In this document: positions 7,915-14,660 of the stretch, piece after piece
Layout of the letters: each line of letters begins with the position of its first letter
How positions within the stretch are numbered: position 1 is the first letter of the stretch
Source of the DNA: JACNLN01 sp964626495
Lineage (GTDB): Bacteria; Fidelibacterota; Marinisomatia; Marinisomatales; CAZVFT01
Assembly: GCA_964626495.1 (NCBI GenBank)
Contig: CAZVFT010000044.1
Coordinates: 1-20,926, forward strand
DNA: 20,926 nt
Reading direction: 5' to 3'
The notes under the pieces: generated by a model
Databases searched by the model: none
Told to the model about the DNA's origin: nothing
What the model saw: only the letters and a program-made list of their open reading frames with translations
Made by a program: the position numbers and the translations under genes

Positions 7915-9369
7915 TTATCTTTTAGTGAATTTTTCCTGACCAAATCGTTGGGCTTCTCTTTCCATTAGTTGGATAAGTTCATTTTTTATTTCATTGGACA
8001 ACTGAGATGGTTGATAACTTGTAATCAATTTTTCCACTTCTTCATGGGCTCGCTCAAAAAGTGTTTTTTCTCCCTCTTCAATCCAGCGGGATCGGTTAGC
8101 TCGATCAATCACCTGTCCGGGGAAAAAGTGCTCATCTCTGAGATATCGTCTTGTATGATCGGCAATGAGAAGATGTTTCTCCTCCAGTAGCTCCTTAAAT
8201 AGAGGGATGGCAGGGAAATCTTCTTTGGGATTGATTCCTTCTATAAGACGAAACACCATTCCGCAAATTTCATTATCAAATACAAGTTTTTCAAGACTCT
8301 GGCAGCTTTCAAAGTCGAGCATTCCCGGTCCAGAAATGTTGTTTATTCCTGACAATGCAGCCAGGGTTGCTCCCATACCGCTTTCCAATCCTGCTTGAGC
8401 ATCGAGCTGCTTTGCGTCACTTAGGGAAATGTATGCCTGAGTGGGAATGCCTAGATAGTTACCGATTTCGTTATAGGCACAATCAATCATCATAGTTTCA
8501 ATGGCTCCCATGGGGGTAGTCTCATATCTCACATCAAAGATAGCCGGAGATCCTCCATAGAGCATGGGAGTTCCGGGATTGGCGAGCTGACCAATGACAA
8601 TTCCACTCAATGTTTCAGCAGTATGTTGAATAAGGGTTCCTGTGAGGGTGACTGGAGCAACAAAACCGGAGAGAGGCATGGAAATAAATTCTACAGGAAT
8701 GGAGTACCTGGCGCAATCCATTAGATTCTGGGAAGTTGCATGACTCCATTTCAATGGAGCAGTTGGACAGCAGGAGAAGATGGTGAGAGGTTTTTCGCGA
8801 AGAGTATCTTCCGACCCTCGAACAGCGAGTTGAAGATTTTTCATCACCTTGAATGATTCAGCGGTAAAAGCTCCGGTTACAACCGGTTTTTCTCCGTACA
8901 AAAGACTAAGAAAAAGTCGGTAGCTGTCCGATATTTTTTCATGTACATCCGCTGGTATAAAGGCAGTGCTCTGAGAAGCAAGATGGGGAAGTTGACTTAC
9001 AACTTTCACGTAGTCTATATAATCTTCCGTTGTGGGTTTACGGATCTTTTTAGTATTGAAATCGAGAATATTTATTGCAGCAGAACCGGGGGTAAAATGA
9101 ACATTATTTTCGGAAAAGTTATTGGTTTCTTTTCCTAGAGTATCATAAAGCCGGAAGGATTTGGGTGTGGTTGAGAGGGCTTTATCTACGAGATTGGATT
9201 TGAGAAAAATTCGCTCTTTTTCTATATTTACTTTTGCACCGTGATCGGATAATAAAGAGAGGATAGCGGGATTGTTGATTTCTACACCCATGGTGGAGAG
9301 GATTTCTCTCGCTTCAGTAATAATCCTCTCTATGAGAGTGATTTCTAAGAACTGGATTTTTGGTCTCAT
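7915..9369 (-). CDS. MttB-superfamily methyltransferase, non-pyrrolysine type
   Basis: A 484-residue member of the trimethylamine methyltransferase superfamily (COG5598), close to the usual length of about 480. Recognisable parts are the N-terminal region with ILSTMGVEI (23-31), HFTPGSAA (91-98), the ISMPLSGFVAPVT stretch (229-241), MLYGGSPAIFD (269-279), and the conserved SDAKQLDAQAG region (317-327). The frame runs through without an in-frame stop, so it lacks the amber-encoded pyrrolysine of true MttB. It is therefore like the glycine betaine, carnitine and related demethylases of the non-Pyl branch. It should transfer a methyl group from a quaternary amine or related compound to the corrinoid protein encoded next; the substrate cannot be told from sequence. 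It starts 13 bp after the acyl-CoA dehydrogenase stop without a clear Shine-Dalgarno. Confidence 0.9.
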   Translation of the reverse strand: MRPKIQFLEITLIERIITEAREILSTMGVEINNPAILSLLSDHGAKVNIEKERIFLKSNLVDKALSTTPKSFRLYDTLGKETNNFSENNVHFTPGSAAINILDFNTKKIRKPTTEDYIDYVKVVSQLPHLASQSTAFIPADVHEKISDSYRLFLSLLYGEKPVVTGAFTAESFKVMKNLQLAVRGSEDTLREKPLTIFSCCPTAPLKWSHATSQNLMDCARYSIPVEFISMPLSGFVAPVTLTGTLIQHTAETLSGIVIGQLANPGTPMLYGGSPAIFDVRYETTPMGAIETMMIDCAYNEIGNYLGIPTQAYISLSDAKQLDAQAGLESGMGATLAALSGINNISGPGMLDFESCQSLEKLVFDNEICGMVFRLIEGINPKEDFPAIPLFKELLEEKHLLIADHTRRYLRDEHFFPGQVIDRANRSRWIEEGEKTLFERAHEEVEKLITSYQPSQLSNEIKNELIQLMEREAQRFGQEKFTKR

Positions 9370-9382
9370 TTTATTAACGCGT

Positions 9383-11080
9383 TTATTTACTCATTATGTA
9401 CTGATCTTTCAACGAATATACATAATTTTCCCACACTCGGTTGAATCGATCTTTATTAACCGCAGGCTTTTTGATCATCATAGAACAGAGTCTCATCTGT
9501 CGTCTTGTACTGCTCGATTTTGAATACATCTGAAGAGCAAACTTAGAAAAGTCTCTCACCATGAAATCAAAGATTTGATCCACAATATCATTTTCAATAT
9601 TGTATATTTTCACATTTTCAAGAATAAGCTGTCCGTAAACAACCAGTGTAAAGATTTCTCCTAGGGTAAGTAGAAAGTCAATATCTTTGCGCTGTGCTTT
9701 ATTCGGTTTTGCAAAGAGGAGGAACAATTTGAACATTCGAATCTGTTTTTTGAATATGTTCACATTGGGAAGATCAACGCTATTATAGACAGTTTTGTAA
9801 TCGTGGAAGCGGATTTTCACCAGTCCACGAGCTGGTCCCTGATTAAAGAGAAAGTCGTCATTTTTCGGTTCAGACTGTTTTGTAACTTCAGGAAATTTTG
9901 CCGATTTGAAAAAGTAATTGGCAATGAATTTTACAATGAGAGCAACGTTCACGTGAACCGTTCCTTCCAGTTTTGGTAATGCTCGAATATCCCTGGCAGC
10001 CATTTCGAAATAGGTGTCTTTTTCAAATCCCTTTGCGGCAATGACATCCCAGAGAAGGTTAATGACTTCCTCCCCCTGCGTTGTTACTTTCATCTTGACG
10101 ACTGGATTGTACAGTAGATAACGCCTGTCATCCGGGGAAGCAACACGCATATAATCTGCTGCTCTCAAGGCAAAAAGTTTCATGGCTATAAGACGTGTAT
10201 AAGCATCGGTAAACATCTGCTTTACGTGGGGGAAATCTGTCACATACATGTTGTATAGTTTGCGGTGTGCAGCGTGGTTGATGGCTTCAAAAAAGGCGTG
10301 CGTACAGATTCCGATAGACGCCCAGCCCAGGTTGTATTTTCCGACATTGACTGTATTTAAAACAGTATCCCATGCATTCTGACCTTTTGACAGGATATCT
10401 TCTTCCGTGATGGGATAGTCATTCAGGGCGTATTCAGCCACATAGTTTTGACTGGATACGACATTTTTCACACAGTCGTAATTATCGTGCAGGTAATTGG
10501 CAACGAAAAACACATAGTCCCCAGAGTCAGCCATTTTTCCAAACGTGGATACCATCTTGGCGATATTTCCATTACCGATGTAATATTTTGAACCGTTTGC
10601 TCGATAGGTGCCATCTTCCTGGGGGGTAAGGGACATCTCGGTAGAGTAGATATCGGCTCCGTGGTCCCTTTCGGATAGACCAAAGGCAAATACTTCTCCT
10701 TCCTTGAGAAGTTTTGCGGCTCGTTGTCTTTGCTTTTCGTTTTCTGTCATCCAGATGGGACCGAGACCGAGTATAGAAACCTGCCAGGTGTACCAGTATG
10801 CTAATCCGTAAAAGGCGAGGATTTCATTGTAGTGGGCAATTCGCCAAGTGTCCCAGCGGTCGTCTTGGTCACCATATTTGGAAGGAGTCAGAAGAGTTGC
10901 AAAAATTTCTTCTTTTTTTACGAAGTTCAGAAAGTCAGAATACCAGGATCTCTGCTGATCGTCATCCTTGATTTTTCCCAGTCCTTTGTTTTCGAAGAAG
11001 TCTATGGTTTTACGGATGATCTCCTGAAATCGCTTATCTGAATGCTCGATATCGTATTTTTTCGGATTGAGAAGTATCAT
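9383..11080 (-). CDS. Acyl-CoA dehydrogenase family protein (long form)
   Basis: A 565-residue FAD-dependent acyl-CoA dehydrogenase homologue. The FAD/substrate loop FAFGLSERDHGAD (131-143) corresponds to the family's TEPxxGSD-type motif, and LEGT (371-374) carries E372 at the position of the catalytic base of the MCAD type. The core ends near residue 395. About 170 further residues, largely helical and basic, extend beyond the usual length of about 380. It probably oxidises a CoA thioester and passes electrons to an electron-transfer flavoprotein; no ETF gene is in the window. The ATG at 11080 has a good GAGG about 6 nt upstream. It heads the operon and lies only 13 bp from the MttB-family gene. 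That suggests the methylated substrate is handled as a CoA ester, or that electrons are linked, but this is inference. Confidence 0.88.
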   Translation of the reverse strand: MILLNPKKYDIEHSDKRFQEIIRKTIDFFENKGLGKIKDDDQQRSWYSDFLNFVKKEEIFATLLTPSKYGDQDDRWDTWRIAHYNEILAFYGLAYWYTWQVSILGLGPIWMTENEKQRQRAAKLLKEGEVFAFGLSERDHGADIYSTEMSLTPQEDGTYRANGSKYYIGNGNIAKMVSTFGKMADSGDYVFFVANYLHDNYDCVKNVVSSQNYVAEYALNDYPITEEDILSKGQNAWDTVLNTVNVGKYNLGWASIGICTHAFFEAINHAAHRKLYNMYVTDFPHVKQMFTDAYTRLIAMKLFALRAADYMRVASPDDRRYLLYNPVVKMKVTTQGEEVINLLWDVIAAKGFEKDTYFEMAARDIRALPKLEGTVHVNVALIVKFIANYFFKSAKFPEVTKQSEPKNDDFLFNQGPARGLVKIRFHDYKTVYNSVDLPNVNIFKKQIRMFKLFLLFAKPNKAQRKDIDFLLTLGEIFTLVVYGQLILENVKIYNIENDIVDQIFDFMVRDFSKFALQMYSKSSSTRRQMRLCSMMIKKPAVNKDRFNRVWENYVYSLKDQYIMSK

Positions 11081-11205
11081 TTTTTCCTCAACTAATTCAT
11101 TCTATTAAGGTTTCGATATTAAAAAGAATGTGTGTGAGTTGGACTTTTTAGGTTTTATGTTAATCCAAATACCTCTGAATTGAAACCTCTTTTTTCCCTC
11201 ATTAC

Positions 11206-12240
11206 TCACTGTTTGCCTGTTTTTACAACTGACACTTTAATTGCCAGATGATCGGAATAGCCGCCCAACAGTTTGTTGCCAGCCCAGAAACGGAACGGGT
11301 AGTGACTGTATTTTCCGGTTTGTTGACGGTATTTTGGCAGGTCGAGAATTGTCATGGATCCGTCCAGATATTTTAATCCCATTGAATCAGTTAATCCTTG
11401 GCTGACGAGCATTTGATCGAGGAAATTATCTTTTCCACGATAGACGTAAGTTCCCACTCCTATCTGTCCAATAAACGGAATCATCAAATTGACGAGTTGT
11501 CCCTCTTTGGATGTAATTTCGTCGATGGTCATAAGATTTTCCACATTTTCTTCGGTGGGTTCTTCGTTGAGATCCCCCATGATGAGGATTTCCGCATGAG
11601 GGTTTCGTTTGAGAATTTCCATGACCTTATGTTCCAGGAGCTTAGAGGTATCCGCTCGCTTTGGTATGGCTTTAGCCTTCCCCCCATAACTTGAAGGCCA
11701 ATGATTAACGAAAAGGTGTAGAACTTCCTCTTGATATTCTCCCTTCACATAGAGAATATCGCGAGTTGGTGTTCCTGTGGAGAGTACATTTTTAATCGGT
11801 ATTGACTCCAGCACTTTGAATTTTTCACTGTCGTAAAACAGGGCACAGTCAATACCTCGTCGGTCAGGAGAATCGTAGTGAACGATGCTGTAATCTTTAG
11901 CTGAATAAGCTCTGTTAAGCTCTTCCATCATGAACCGGTTCTCCACCTCACAGATTCCCACGATGTCTGCATCCAGATCGGAAAGGACTTCAGCACAGTT
12001 TTTTAGTTTCAGAGTGTAGATTTCCCGAGTGACGTTTTTCTTTCCTCCAAGAGCAAATTCATTGTCATTTTTCTCAAGATTGTCAACGAGATCAAACAGG
12101 TTTTCAACATTCCAGAAACCAATTGTTAACGTATCGTTCCGTTGGAAACTGGACACAGTATTTTGTCCCCACAAGAAACATGTGAGAAAAATCGTAAGAA
12201 AAAATAGTCCCCCTTTTTTTATTGATACTGTTCCTTTCAT
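11206..12240 (-). CDS. Exported endonuclease/exonuclease/phosphatase-fold protein
   Basis: A 344-residue protein of the EEP superfamily (DNase I / AP endonuclease / inositol phosphatase fold). A signal peptide is visible (basic 2-10, hydrophobic 11-24, probable cleavage after WGQ at 26). Fold motifs follow in order: WNVENLFD (43-50, with N44 and E46), CEVEN (97-101), VNHWPSS (178-184), GDLNEEPTE (222-230, with D223 and N225) and GYSDHLAI (327-334, with D330 and H331). The metal-binding and catalytic residues are therefore present, and activity on a phosphodiester outside the cytoplasm is likely, either nuclease or phosphatase. Its ATG overlaps the stop of the TrpF-like gene by 4 bp (ATGA), so the two are translated together. 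I see no functional link between them. Confidence 0.88.
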   Translation of the reverse strand: MKGTVSIKKGGLFFLTIFLTCFLWGQNTVSSFQRNDTLTIGFWNVENLFDLVDNLEKNDNEFALGGKKNVTREIYTLKLKNCAEVLSDLDADIVGICEVENRFMMEELNRAYSAKDYSIVHYDSPDRRGIDCALFYDSEKFKVLESIPIKNVLSTGTPTRDILYVKGEYQEEVLHLFVNHWPSSYGGKAKAIPKRADTSKLLEHKVMEILKRNPHAEILIMGDLNEEPTEENVENLMTIDEITSKEGQLVNLMIPFIGQIGVGTYVYRGKDNFLDQMLVSQGLTDSMGLKYLDGSMTILDLPKYRQQTGKYSHYPFRFWAGNKLLGGYSDHLAIKVSVVKTGKQ

Positions 12241-12908
12241 ATTTTTGAAAATCCTAACTGTGCCATTTCAATAAATTTTTTCACAAGTTGTGGATCTTTA
12301 AATCCCTGTTTCTTTTCAACACCACTGTGGCAATCCACACCATTGGGTCGTACGACTTGAATGGCTTTTTGAACATTATTGGGATTCAGACCACCTGCTA
12401 AAATAACAGGTTTTTGAGAGAATTCCACAATCTTTTGACTGATAGACCAGTCGTGAGTTTTCCCCGTAGCACCAGTGGCTCCAGTTTCAGGATCGTAAGT
12501 GTCTGTTATAAAATAATCAACAGTAGAGTTTAATTGGTCAACAGCTGTAAGAAGTTCTTTATGGTTATTCTGGCGGACAATAAGACTTTTGATAATTGTT
12601 ATTGTGGGATCAAAGCATTTTATATTTCCCATCTCTTCGGTAGAAATATCACCATGAAGTTGGACCCAATTCACCCCGATTTTCCGGGCGAGTTCTATGA
12701 TGGCATCAGCTTGGTGAAGATAGGTGATGAGTACAGGAGTGACAGCGGGAGGGAGCTGTGGAATAATTCTAGCAGCCTGCTTTTCGGAGATGTCCTCATC
12801 ATGAACGTCCAGCCGGAGTGGAACTCCTATATGGGTGGTGCCTGCATAAGCGAGCATTTGTGCTTCTGTTAAATTCTGGATACCGGCAATTTGAATAATA
12901 TTTTTCAT
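12237..12908 (-). CDS. TrpF-like (phosphoribosylanthranilate isomerase family) protein lacking the catalytic Cys
   Basis: A 223-residue (beta/alpha)8 barrel of the TrpF family (COG0135). It keeps WVQLHGD (81-87), FITDT (133-137, with D136 at the general-acid site), GATGKTHDWS (146-155), AGGLNPNNV (171-179) and GVDCHSGVE (190-198), the phosphate-binding and C-terminal signatures. The N-terminal KICGI motif reads IQIAGI (5-10), so the general-base Cys is Ala8. The usual SPR-x-VS segment around the substrate-binding Arg reads VHDEDIS. Both changes argue against ordinary phosphoribosylanthranilate isomerase activity. No other trp genes are nearby. I recall a TrpF-annotated subfamily sharing these substitutions, but could not verify it. 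Start ATG at 12908; the ribosome-binding site is weak. It overlaps the downstream EEP gene by 4 bp. Confidence 0.8.
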   Translation of the reverse strand: MKNIIQIAGIQNLTEAQMLAYAGTTHIGVPLRLDVHDEDISEKQAARIIPQLPPAVTPVLITYLHQADAIIELARKIGVNWVQLHGDISTEEMGNIKCFDPTITIIKSLIVRQNNHKELLTAVDQLNSTVDYFITDTYDPETGATGATGKTHDWSISQKIVEFSQKPVILAGGLNPNNVQKAIQVVRPNGVDCHSGVEKKQGFKDPQLVKKFIEMAQLGFSKI

Positions 12909-12950
12909 ATTTTGATGTCTTTTAGTATCAGGGCAAGTTTACATGGAAAA

Positions 12951-13020
12951 CGTAATTATGTAAAACGAAAACGTAATTATGTAAAACGAAAAACGTAATT
13001 ATGTAAATCGTAATTACATA
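12951..13020. repeat. Three-copy AT-rich tandem repeat upstream of the TrpF-like gene
   Basis: Units of 21-22 bp with core CGTAATTATGTAAAACG start at 12951, 12972 and 12994, followed by a partial copy CGTAATTACATA (13009-13020). The partial copy makes an inverted repeat with the third unit (TATGTAA facing TTACATA) and contains the palindrome GTAATTAC (13010-13017). The array begins 43 bp upstream of the TrpF-like start, in the divergent gap shared with the HAD gene. It may be a multi-site operator or a simple tandem expansion; the sequence does not decide. Confidence 0.75.
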
Positions 13021-13090
13021 GTGTAGTGATTTCTCTATCCATAATTATTACAACACTTAGTTCAGTTAGTACGTTTACTCATAAATTATT

Positions 13091-13111
13091 CAGATTAATC
13101 AATTTAATCTG
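13091..13111. promoter_or_regulatory. Perfect 8-bp inverted repeat, candidate operator
   Basis: CAGATTAA, a 5-nt spacer (TCAAT), then TTAATCTG. It lies 49 bp upstream of the HAD start codon in a divergent intergenic region. The symmetry is what a dimeric regulator would bind. There is no T-tract, so a terminator is unlikely. No regulator gene is nearby. Confidence 0.4.
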
Positions 13112-13160
13112 TGAACCTTGAAGAGACATCATTAAACTTTGACCTGTAGAATCGAATAGA

Positions 13161-13817
13161 ATGCAAGTAAAATACAAACATATCATCTGGGACTGGAACG
13201 GTACACTTTTTGATGATGCCTGGTTGTGCGTTGATGTAATGAATGGAGTGCTTTCCCGGAGGAATTTGCCGCTTATGACAATCGAGAGGTATCGAGAAGT
13301 GTTTGATTTTCCGGTGATAGACTATTACAAGCGATTGGGATTTGATTTTGATAATGAGCCCTTTGAGATTTCTGGTACGGAGTTTATTGTGGAATACGAG
13401 AAGCGCAGGTATGAGGCTAAACTACAAGCAGAAGTAAAGGAGGTTCTGCAATATGTAAAAGATCTGGGAATGTCACAATCGCTTCTTTCCGCTTACAAAC
13501 AGGGAACATTGGATGAGCTGGTTGACTATTTCGGTCTTCGATCTTTCTTTATTGGAGTTCTTGGTCTTGATAACCACTACGCTCACAGTAAGATTGATAT
13601 CGGTAGGCAGTGGATGGATGAGATGCACTACGATTCCCATGAAGTGCTGTTTGTGGGAGATACAGTACATGATCACGACGTCGCTGATGCCATCGGAGCT
13701 GATTGCGTTCTGATTCCAAGTGGTCACCACACTCTGCAAAAACTTGAAAATTGCGGAGTCCCCATTCTGGGTTCGATCAAGGAGGTATTGACAATTTTGG
13801 ATGAGAAGCCTTTATAA
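13161..13817 (+). CDS. HAD-superfamily hydrolase (phosphatase-like)
   Basis: A 218-residue HAD hydrolase with a helical cap inserted after motif I (about 20-85), as in phosphoglycolate phosphatase-type enzymes. Motif I is DWNGTLFDD (11-19): the nucleophile D11 is kept, but the usual second Asp is N13. Motif II is S110 in LLSAY, motif III is K144 in AHSK, and motif IV is GDTVHDHDVAD (166-176). From memory, a WDWNGTL motif I occurs in a recognisable subfamily, so this is probably not decay, but the general acid must be supplied differently or turnover altered. Substrate unknown; small phosphorylated metabolites are typical. Start ATG at 13161 with only a weak purine stretch upstream. First plus-strand gene after the divergent region. 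Confidence 0.85.
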   Translation: MQVKYKHIIWDWNGTLFDDAWLCVDVMNGVLSRRNLPLMTIERYREVFDFPVIDYYKRLGFDFDNEPFEISGTEFIVEYEKRRYEAKLQAEVKEVLQYVKDLGMSQSLLSAYKQGTLDELVDYFGLRSFFIGVLGLDNHYAHSKIDIGRQWMDEMHYDSHEVLFVGDTVHDHDVADAIGADCVLIPSGHHTLQKLENCGVPILGSIKEVLTILDEKPL

Positions 13818-13833
13818 TATTTAGGAGAATATT

Positions 13834-13905
13834 ATGATTCGAGGAACAGTGGGGAAGATGGGAAATATCACTTCTTTTTGGATATCCGTTTTTTTATTTC
13901 ACTAA
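13834..13905 (+). CDS. Candidate 23-residue ORF with a strong ribosome-binding site
   Basis: A short frame (MIRGTVGK..., ending in hydrophobic ISVFLFH) starts 16 bp after the HAD stop. Its ATG has TAGGAG 6-7 nt upstream, a better site than most genes in the window. The C-terminal half is hydrophobic. It could be a small membrane peptide cotranslated with the HAD gene, or a chance site or relic. I recognise no family, so confidence is low. Confidence 0.25.
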   Translation: MIRGTVGKMGNITSFWISVFLFH

Positions 13906-13957
13906 GCTGATTTACTTTGCCTCATTAATTCATCAGGGCTCACCATAGGGCCTCCCC

Positions 13958-13990
13958 GTGGGCTACGGCCAGGGCTACGCCGAGGCCCAC
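13958..13990. repeat. GC-rich imperfect hairpin, REP-like
   Basis: Arms 13958-13969 and 13979-13990 pair over 12 positions (GTGGGCTACGGC with GCCGAGGCCCAC), with one mismatch and one G-T pair, around a 9-nt loop. The loop and arms also share the direct repeat GGGCTACG. It is a GC-rich island in AT-rich intergenic DNA with no T-tract, followed by CGAAG-rich repeats (to about 14012). A dispersed repeat is more likely than a terminator. Confidence 0.5.
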
Positions 13991-14025
13991 GAAGATCGCG
14001 AAGTTTCACGAAGAAAAAAGATAAA

Positions 14026-14124
14026 ATGATGTTAAAAATAACGTTACAAAAAATATTTATGATATCCATTGTAACTCTCTTGTTATCAATGTCTTGTGAA
14101 TTTTGTACCTTTTGTGGCGAATAA
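14026..14124 (+). CDS. Candidate 32-residue lipoprotein-signal-like ORF
   Basis: A frame starting ATG-ATG encodes a basic N-region, a hydrophobic core (MISIVTLLL) and then LSMSCEFCTFCGE before a stop. This resembles a lipoprotein signal peptide with the lipidation Cys at residue 24, followed by an eight-residue tail with two more Cys. It ends 16 bp before the chosen tadA start. The Shine-Dalgarno is weak, and the -3 residue (Ser) is not the classic lipobox. It could be a tiny lipoprotein, the stump of a deleted lipoprotein gene, or chance. Confidence 0.25.
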   Translation: MMLKITLQKIFMISIVTLLLSMSCEFCTFCGE

Positions 14125-14140
14125 TTCAGGTTTGTTGATC

Positions 14141-14593
14141 ATGAGAAAAAATCATAAAAAATGGATGAAGTTTGCTATACGAGAGGGAGAGAGAGCATTT
14201 GATGAGGGAGAGGTCCCGATTGGTGCTGTAGTCATTCACGATAGCCAGATCATCGGAAGAGGGCATAATCAACGGGAAACCCTTCGTGATCCCACTGCGC
14301 ATGCTGAAATGATAGCCATTACAGCTGCCTCAAATTATTTAAATGATTGGCGATTGGAAGAGTGTGTCCTCTACGTTACAAAAGAACCATGCCAAATGTG
14401 TGTTGGAGCCATCATCAATTCGCGAATCGAAAAGGTGATTTTTGGCTGTTACGATGAAGGGGAGGGGTATGGGGGGTCACTTAATCAAATATGTAGAGAT
14501 CATCAATTTTCTCATCAGATATTAGTGAAGGGAGGTGTCCTCGAGGAAGAGTGTAGGTCTTTGCTGGTTTCTTTTTTCAAAAGCAAACGATAA
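14141..14593 (+). CDS. tadA: tRNA-adenosine deaminase TadA-type protein
   Basis: A 150-residue cytidine/deoxycytidylate deaminase-fold protein closest to TadA. HAE (54-56) gives the zinc ligand His and the proton-shuttling Glu; PCQMC (83-87) gives the two zinc Cys. The flanking GEVPIGAVV (23-31), HNQRE-x-x-RDPTAHAE (42-56) and GCYDEGEGYGGS (102-113) fit TadA rather than free-base deaminases, although GEGYGGS differs from the common GxxGS form. TadA converts A34 to inosine in tRNA-Arg(ACG) and is normally essential. I chose ATG 14141; a longer frame opens with GTG at 14096 but adds residues not typical of the family and overlaps a short upstream ORF. Length and motifs are normal. A guanine-deaminase-type relative is the main alternative. 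Confidence 0.88.
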   Translation: MRKNHKKWMKFAIREGERAFDEGEVPIGAVVIHDSQIIGRGHNQRETLRDPTAHAEMIAITAASNYLNDWRLEECVLYVTKEPCQMCVGAIINSRIEKVIFGCYDEGEGYGGSLNQICRDHQFSHQILVKGGVLEEECRSLLVSFFKSKR

Positions 14594-14660
14594 TCCTTAT
14601 ATTTTATAATAAAACGTGAAGCATAATACCTGATTATTCTACTTGGAATGTTATTATAGT

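Noticed and set aside
12951..13020. CRISPR array
   Set aside because: The units are contiguous 21-22-bp tandem copies without unique spacers and no cas genes are present.
14096..14140. GTG-started 15-residue extension of TadA
   Set aside because: The extension is not typical of the family and an ATG at 14141 gives a normal length; it also overlaps another short candidate frame.
14652..14657. TATTAT -10 box before tRNA-Ser
   Set aside because: It lies only 3 bp from the mature tRNA start, leaving no room for a start site and leader, and has no -35 partner.
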